From the NCBI RefSeq assembly GCF_019649055.1, contig NW_026570223.1, positions 3,410,001-3,474,000 on the forward strand: DNA of 64,000 nucleotides, written 5' to 3'. The first letter of the stretch is position 1, and each line of letters opens with the position of its first letter. Positions 56,559 through 64,000 of the stretch are shown here, piece after piece. This DNA comes from Paramacrobiotus metropolitanus. Its lineage: Eukaryota; Tardigrada; Eutardigrada; Parachela; Macrobiotidae. A program made the translations under genes and the position numbers. Under the pieces are notes generated by a model. The model was not told the DNA's origin and ran no database searches. It was given only the letters and a program-made list of their open reading frames with translations.

Positions 56559-59500
56559 CAGAGTGCGCACAATAAAAGCGATATCGCTAGCTGATTTATT
56601 TCTGTAGCAGCTAAATTATTAAAATTTACAGAGTATACTTTACTTTGTAAATTGTAACAAGGCACTGTAAGTAATAATTATTACGTAATAAGACACTGTA
56701 AGTGCGACAGTAGGCAGATGAAATTTTCATTAGCGCCGCGAAATGCTAATCGATAACGTTAATTACTGAACATTGTACTACTTTGTACTTCTTATAATTA
56801 TGCATCCATTGAAACGGTCCGCTTTTGTATGCAGTACTTCAAACTAACACAATCAATCCAACAGAAATGCTTGATTATCTGATAGTTTGCCGGTGGTAAA
56901 GCTAAATTCATCTATATTCATCTACACAATAAACCTCTCTATAATATAACAACATATACATTGTTCATATTATACATAAAGATAAAAGAACACCGCGCAA
57001 GTTGTAATTCATTTATTTTATTATTTAGGCATGTTTCTACTTGTATATTCATTAATCGTTATGGTCAATCAACAGAAGACATTCAACGGTTCATAGCTGA
57101 AAACGCAATGTCATAGCAAAGGGGCACGTACGCGTACATCACCGAAGTCAAAAAAAGTCTCTTATCAGGATTCACACAGTGACATCCCAACGGCTGCGTG
57201 TATCATACAGTTCCATTGCGGGTGCAGCACTTGTTAGTTGTTAGTGAATGCGTTCGACAAAACTTGATGTTTCAGTCGAGCGCAATCTTCATACCGCGCT
57301 GCACCAACACGGAAATTCTTGATTTCCTTTGTTTTCCAATGCTACTAATTATCCGGCACGCGGCAAGGAATTTAACTGATGGTATTTATTGGGATGCATG
57401 TAAACTGACAGCATCCGTGTCTATCCTTGACTCTTTCAGGCAAAAAATTATTTACACCGCCTGGCCAGTGCAGCAGTACGTATCTTATTACAAATTAATA
57501 CCTATTTCTTTGTTTTGGGAAGTAGCAATTGCGAATCGTTGTACTAAAAACTGCGCACAATGTACCGGTATTCTCTAACTGCATGACAATCGAACTGGAT
57601 GCTCAGTGCTATCAAACGAAATTGGTGTGGATGGTTGGGTGACATATAGAAACTGGCAGTTGTCCACCGAGGAGGAAAAATGCATTTTTCAGAAAAGATA
57701 TGCAAAGCGGGATTACTGACATGTTCGTTGCCAACTTGCCGGTATAATTTCTGTCAGTCGAAAACTTTTCCATACACTCATCCCCAACAACTACTGAATC
57801 TAAACCGTCAGTAAATTCCTGTTGATTAAATACGAAAAATGGCTACGTACACAAAAGGGTCTTCAAATAACTAATTAGTATTCCAATACAAAGTACAGAA
57901 ATTTAGGAGACAGACGCAAAGAGTTTCAAGAGAAAAAAGCAGTATTTTTACCTAGATATTTTTGCCGGGTTACGACAGAATAATTCCAGGACAAATTTTG
58001 TCTTTTCAAGACAAAAAACACTGATTTAAGGGTGATTGTGATCCATACGTTTTCCATCTGAGTAAACGTCTAAATCGATGTACCGATATTACTATGATTC
58101 ATATGTTGCTTATTGATGGGGAATTGTTGCCGCTGACTTTTATAGCCATGCAAATCTGTATAGCAGTATTCAGTCAAGATTCCGTAGTTCACGCGTTTTT
58201 TCAAAATATACGAGTACGTGTGAGCAAAGGCTGGACGACTTGGTTGACCAGTGTCCAGCCGAGAAAAGCCTTTAGAATGTGTCGTTGGGATACATGTATA
58301 CATTCCTATGTATTGGAGGAGTAATGCATCTCTGATTGACGATGTGGCATAGCGCTTGCACATTTGCGTTTAGTACATTTCAGTTGTTGTTGTGCTGAAG
58401 TAAGGTTGACTTACATGGAACAAGAGGATTGACATGTGCTCTCCCCTCCCGCCCACCATCTTTTGCGAGGATTGGGGGGTTGTTTTTTAGCAAGGACAAC
58501 GGGCCGGTTGCGCCGCTGACCCGTGTTCCGGTGCTAGTGTCTTCCTTCACCCAACGCCCAAATAAAGCTAAATCATTACGCGTCGCTGTTGTTGCCGTAG
58601 TCTGCATTAATGCCTTAATGGCGACCATCTGCTTTAAAGTACCAGTGGGACATCAGTATTTGCATTGGAGTACATGAACTCATTTCGATAAGAAGCGAGT
58701 TGCAATGATAAAGTTTCGAAAGTCGGTTTAATTTACTTTTTAGAAGTAATTTTCATGCAACAACTAATGGGCAAGCGAATGACAAATGGCTGAACCTATT
58801 CGACAGAATTTTATGTTGGCTTAGTCTTGCCATTTTGAAAAACATTCACCCATCCCGTAGAATGCCGGGCTATGGCGCAAGACGCGACAGGATGGGTGTT
58901 GTTCCCAGTCCATACGGTGTTGTCTTTACGGACTACGAGTACGAGTACTGCTTCGATCAGTTCTTGGCAAGATCTTCGGTTTTCGAGCAGCATGCACCGA
59001 TGCACGAATAGCTAAAACATAAACAAGCGCCGTGCTTAGTAAAAGTGAAGCGCTTCCAAGTTTTTTATTATAAACGCATCTTGTTTGCACATTCTTAGCA
59101 GGATTTGCTGGTTAGTGTCACAGGGAGAAGGTTTCGAGGCCATAGCTGCCGAGGGTAGAATTCCGGCCAACCCAAATATAAATTCAAGAATTTCAAGCGT
59201 GTTAGGAAGCTTTCTAGCGGTCAGCCCATTTCATACATCCCACGAGCTATTTACAATAGAACCCGCTACCCGATAAATTTAATCTTTTAGCACCGGCATT
59301 CTCGCGCAGATTTTTCTGCAATTGTAGTTCCGTGTTTTAACTTAATCCTTTCAGTGTCAAATCTTTGTGCTGCTGCCAATGTGACCTGAAATTACAACGC
59401 TCACTGCTTTCCATCTTGGTCCTAAAACTAACCATCCCCAAAACAACAAAACAAATATCAGCTATTTGTGGAATGTAGGTACGGGTACTCGTACGAAAAG

Positions 59501-60469
59501 AACAAAAATCGACGGGCAGTCAGTCAAGCGGCCACCCATAGGGCATACTGTAAACTTACGATTAAGGTTAGGAAATATTTTAGAGAAACGGGTCTTATTT
59601 TAGACTGTAATAATTGGTTATAAGCCGGGCAATATGCCTCTAACAATGTTACTTTATAAGCACTTCGGAAATTGTGTGCATAGGGGCATTAATCTGTCAA
59701 ATTTTATTGAGATAATTCCCTGAGCTGCGTGTTAAGCAAATCCTGAACGTTGAATATTAGACTCCTTTTTGAACGCTGTAATCCAGTGAAAACATCGGTA
59801 AACGTCCAAAGCGATGGTAATCAGTTAACTTAAAAGCCGACAATCATCTAAGCCAGTGTTCAGAGTTGAAATTGAAACCCTTCTCGGCGCAGACCAGCCG
59901 ACAAGTGAAATCGGAGTCTCCATTCCCAACTCCCTTCCCAACCATGGGACAAAGTATTACTTTCGCATCCCTGAACGCACGTACCTGTATATACTTTGCA
60001 GCATGCATGATTTGTTTGGACGACAGGTGGTTTTTAGCAGTTGCAAGTCTGGCTTCTCTTTCAGCTGACTGACATCCTTAAGTGAAAACTGATGTATTAA
60101 ACTTCTGTGCCCGCGTAGGCGTTTAAAATTAGTTTGTATCAGTTTTCCGAAAGTCACTATGATGCCAAGGACATGCTAAGGACACTAACGGCTCTTTTTT
60201 ATGACGCTGTCTTCCAACCGGCCATTACTGTGCTTTTCGCATTACCTTACATTTTTTACCTGTTTTCGACGGAAGTCTACAAAAAAACCCTCTAATTCTA
60301 TGCATGGCATGTATATTCCAAGACTTTCGTGATGACCTTTGCTATGGAGCTATAAATTTTTTACGAAAATCGTATCAAATTAATCTTTGTCGGCAACTTT
60401 GAGAACTGTATTGAGTTTGGTTAAACATTTTAAGGTAATCGAAAACTGCCGCAATACAAACTAGAAAAA

Positions 60470-63400
60470 ATGGGGCGCCGGATGTCGTACGTGATCAGTA
60501 CGCTGTCGACTAATGCTATGCTCGTCAACCATGCGCCAAAACCGTTTGATCCAGATGATTTGTTGAAGGATCCCATGCAAATCTGGTGTTTCAGGTAAAT
60601 GTCTTATACTGTAGTGTCGTTAGGAAATGTCTAGAATGCAGTATAATGTAACCATTCCAGTCGATGGCCCCGCTAACTGTTTCAATTTCGTATTGACAAT
60701 CTTACGGTATGGTTAAAAAAAAATTTTAAAAGCCGCTGACTCAGCAAAAAACGGCAAACTCTGAATGATATGAAACAAAAACAGGTAATTTCCGATTGCG
60801 TGAGATGTGAAAACGCAAATGGATTTATCACTGGCAGCGTACTAAATGTCTAAAACCACATTTTAGCATGAGATATCAAGTCGGTTAATCATAAAATCAT
60901 ATCTGCATATATACGTATTCGCACTGTACTAATTTTATGGTCAGTTATATTAGTTTCATGAAACCGTATGAGGTTGCACACATGGCTGCCGAGCTACTTT
61001 CGGGCGAATAGCACGGGTAGTTATACGCACCCCAGGGAAAGTTACTAATGGTAAAGTTATGCTCATACAGTCATACTTACGATTTTATGCAACTCTAAAC
61101 TCGCGATCGTACGTTACATTTTACTGAAATCAAATCCAGAATCCGTAGTTATACACAACCTTTGTGTGTTTGTTCTAAGCTGGAGCGTAAGACGGTAGAT
61201 GACTTAACCGAATATGTGGACTTTATAAGATTTTTGGTTCTTCAGGTTTCGCCCAGAATGGATGCTTGATCCTGAAAGCATACTATATTACCGATGGTCG
61301 TTTGTTGTATTTGTCGCCATTTTCTATAATATCCTGGTCATTATTCCTCGTTCTGTCTTTGACGAACTGGATGATGCGACGTACCTTCCTTATTTCCTGA
61401 CGGCCGACTACTTGGCAGATCTGATATACTTTGTGGATATTTTTGTACGCATGTTAACAAGTTATCTGAAGGAATCTGACGGAATATACATCCGCCAACC
61501 GCGTAAACTCATGCGGCACTGGTTGAAATCATGGCTAGGAAAATTTGACCTTATCAGTCTGATCCCGACCGATATAGCATTTATTTGGGTTGGAGTAAAT
61601 GTCCCATATACTATCATCAGGCTAAACCGGGTCCTGAAATACGGAAGAATTATAGAATTCACCAGGTTGACAGAGAGCCGGCTGAATGCAGGAAGCTGGT
61701 ACAGATTGTTTATCTTAGTAAGTACACACATAAAGTGTTTATGCAAGGTGTTCTTCCTAAAAATTTCGCTAAAGCCCAACTTTATATAAGTGACTTAAAC
61801 AATAGAACAGAAAATATAATTAACAAATTTTCCGATTTTTTAAGAAAAACACTATGGACACTTTTCATATTGCACAGCCATCATTAATAGGCAATAATAA
61901 AAAGTGCAAATAAGGACAAACTTCTTCACAGCTAAAATGCACACCTAAATTCCTAATATACCAACAATAAGCGCAGACTGGACCGTGGTTTATAAAATTT
62001 CGTAATTAGCGATTCCATAAATATAACGTATTCTTCTGCATTTTTGGCACGTCTAATCGGGTGCTCGCAATAGTGAATCATTCTCAAACAAATTTTACCA
62101 CGTTTTTGTTTCAGCTATCCAATTTCCTCGTTCTCATTCACTGGAATGCATGTTTCTTTTATCTGATATCAGCGCGAGCAGGTAGGAAAAGGTTATGATG
62201 TTCTCTTTTTCGCTTTCGGTATACAATTAGTATGAAATGGGTGCCGAACTACTGCAAAATCGTACATATGTGTTTAATAATAATAATAATTATATTATTG
62301 TAATTATTCTAGTACAGCAAGTACTACGTACCATATTAATAGTTTGACTTCGTTTGACTATATTATTATAGTAAATTCTCGATTGCGAAATAGTGCAAAT
62401 TTGTGACACAAATACAATTGTTTAGCTGTTTACAATCATATCTCTATCAGGGTTGGATTCCGATGAATGGGTCTATCCAGGAGAAAATGGAAAAAAACTG
62501 GATCATATAAGCATGAACACAGGGGATGGACACGCAAAAGATCCGGTAGATAAGTTTAGAGAATATGCTGGTTTTGATCGCACTTCTAAAAGTAATTCGG
62601 ACAGAGACGCATTGTACGTAACCGTTTTAAGTTAATTAATTATAACAAAATTATTTATGTTTCGCTTCTCTGTTTCCGAACACATAATAACCTATATTAC
62701 CGAGTCGCTTTTGTAGTTGTTGACGAAATACATCATCTGCTTCTATAGATCACTGTAAGTATATTAACATAGTAATTTTGTTTGTCTCATGCTAAGTTAA
62801 TGTCAACACTAACTACTGACGGTGAAAATGATAACGGAATTGTCAATTATTGCAGACACACGTTGACCATGATCGGTATAGTAGAGCAACCGCAATATCC
62901 AGGAGAGTTACTCTTCATGGTGGGGAGTTTATTGGTATCCGTAATGTTGTTTTCCCAAATACTCGGAAACGTATCCAGAACGATTATCAATCAGGATATT
63001 CATGGGATGGAGTTCCGCACCAACATAACCAGTGTTAAGGCGTATATGGAGATGCGCAATGCAAGTTGTTATACCATATCATGCCCTGATATTTTTCTAT
63101 ATATATATGTATAATAAGCAATTCAAAACTATGTCTCACATATTCACACTATCTAATTATATTTAATGTAACTCGTAGTCTTCACTGATCTTTCTGTCTT
63201 GCAGATTGGCGAAGCGTTAAGAAAACGAATAATGTAAGTGCATAATTAACATAACCCTTAATCATGCAAACTACAATAGTTAAGCCGGGTTTTATGGTCG
63301 TCACATAATTCAACAGTTTTTTGTGACTGTACATCTATTATCTCATATTTGCCGTTGTTTTATATCTTAGTGTCATCTATTGTGTTATTTATTGTATTGG

Positions 63401-63626
63401 TTATTGATTGTGAGTTTTTGGTCTGCACAATTGCAGAAATCACTTTGAGCACCAATGGGTCACACGTGAAACAGTTGACGAAAGAAAAACTCTGACCTGT
63501 TTGCATGACAAGCTGGAATCGGAACTGTCAATTCAAGTCCACCTGGAAACTATGAAACGAGTACGAATATTCCAAGGCGTCGAACCTGGATTACTAATGG
63601 ATCTCGTTATGAAACTCAAGCTGCAG
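60470..63626 (+). CDS. Cyclic-nucleotide-gated cation channel subunit, partial at the 3' side
   Basis: Exons are 60470-60594, 61246-61717, 62115-62181, 62451-62617, 62717-62754, 62856-63060, 63205-63233 and 63437-63626. All phases fit. The intron at 63061 uses a GC-AG pair (donor GCAAGT). Segments in order: FRPEWMLDPES before S1; S1 WSFVVFVAIFYNILVIIP; S2-S3 LTADYLADLIYFVDIFVRM; the CNG signature KFDLISLIPTD; S4 IIRLNRVLKYGRIIEFTRLTE; S5 FLVLIHWNACFYLISARAG; turret; pore helix and filter YRSLHTLTMIGIVEQPQ; S6 FMVGSLLVSVMLFSQILGNV; and a C-linker to VHLETMKRVRIFQGVEPGLLMDLVMKLKL. The nucleotide-binding domain lies beyond the window. CNG channels open to cGMP or cAMP in sensory cells. The start ATG at 60470 is the first in frame and may be preceded by other exons. 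Confidence 0.9.
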
Positions 63627-64000
63627 GTACACTATTGTATTTGCATTCTGCTCACATATCGCAGCTGACAACGACTCCCGCGCTCCCCAAGCTCGCCTTA
63701 TTTATTTACACAAACGGTGACAACCCTCTATCGATCTCCGCTAAGTCCGCTTTCCATTTTCTAACAGCTTATATATGCTTGGTGCAGCTTTGCAACACGA
63801 ATGACAGAGAATCCTCGATTCATGATTAACTGAAATCGGCTGAAAATATGTATAAATGCGAACCCAGAGTTTGATTTGCTTCCCTGCACATACAAAAAAT
63901 ACGAAAAGGTCACCAAAGGCCGGAGTACTAAAAATTATGAACCTTAATGTTACTAGTTTAGTCTTAACTCTTAACTATCGTACCTTATATTATTTTTGTA
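63627..64000 (+). other. Intron of the CNG channel gene up to the window edge
   Basis: It begins with the donor GTACAC after the C-linker exon. No exon for the cyclic-nucleotide-binding domain is visible before 64000. Confidence 0.55.

Larger units (their letters stand above)
53249..60469. other. Intergenic region between the Ig and CNG channel genes
   Basis: No exon recognised. Frames at 57198-57578 and 58380-58677 are the longest but show no similarity, splice context or domain. It contains a foldback repeat (53792-54679), dispersed repeats (53456-53470 and 55550-55580) and a GA repeat (56541-56558). Confidence 0.4.

Noticed and set aside
57198-57578. 126-codon frame between the Ig and CNG genes
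   Set aside because: No similarity, no exon borders and no conserved composition; compatible with chance.
58380-58677. Overlapping 82-codon frames on both strands
   Set aside because: Locally GC-richer sequence, but neither frame shows a domain or credible splice sites; left as unexplained.

Overview
The window is animal nuclear DNA: AT-rich intergenic sequence, genes split by GT-AG introns, and small exons. Four intron-containing host genes could be assembled exon by exon with consistent phases. They are SPRYD7 (+), IFT22/RABL5 (-), an SLC26-type anion transporter (-) and a cyclic-nucleotide-gated (CNG) channel subunit (+, cut by the window end). A fifth, with an uncertain first exon, is a short Ig-domain protein of the dpr/zig-8 type (+). 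The dpr/zig-8 type Ig protein together with IFT22 suggests a protostome, probably an ecdysozoan; a tardigrade is possible, but the sequence alone does not prove it.

Bases 3306-36477 are one giant LTR retrotransposon of about 33.2 kb. It has about 432-435 bp TG...CA LTRs, an initiator-Met-tRNA-type primer binding site, and a Ty3/gypsy domain order: Gag capsid, RGG/CCHC nucleocapsid, protease, RT (YIDD), RNase H, and integrase with D,D35E. The copy is dead: many frameshifts and several stops break every long frame. Its first 1.85 kb (LTR + leader + gag start) is duplicated in tandem (3307-5154 / 5155-6973), and a second 1.5 kb tandem duplication covers the integrase tail and the start of the next ORF (18205-19704 / 19705-21230). 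Integrase carries a lysine-rich tail with an AT-hook. Downstream, where an env gene would sit, is about 12 kb of broken coding sequence (20635-32654) with no env signature. It begins just after a good splice acceptor and looks like a long helical rod followed by winged-helix-like and unknown globular parts. A further 3.4 kb before the 3' LTR is non-coding.

The most unusual signal is a large family of short inverted repeats confined to this element. Variable but matching arms (4-12 bp) flank a nearly constant loop (ACACA, ACAAA, ACAGA, CACATT, AGAAC, or a GA dinucleotide). They occur in LTR, leader, coding and non-coding parts. In two hairpins the tandem leader copies differ by paired, compensating changes, so either structure is maintained or arms are re-templated from each other.

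Right of the element is an orphan first exon of a second SLC26 gene (36931-37067), followed by the intact SLC26 gene (37699-42326), whose exons include two adjacent microexons of 17 and 16 nt. From 42.3 to 60.5 kb the sequence is mostly intergenic or intronic, with the Ig gene (46219-53248), a foldback repeat (about 53.8-54.7 kb) and simple repeats. The CNG channel begins at 60470 and continues past the right edge; its pore lacks the usual alpha-subunit glutamate position.
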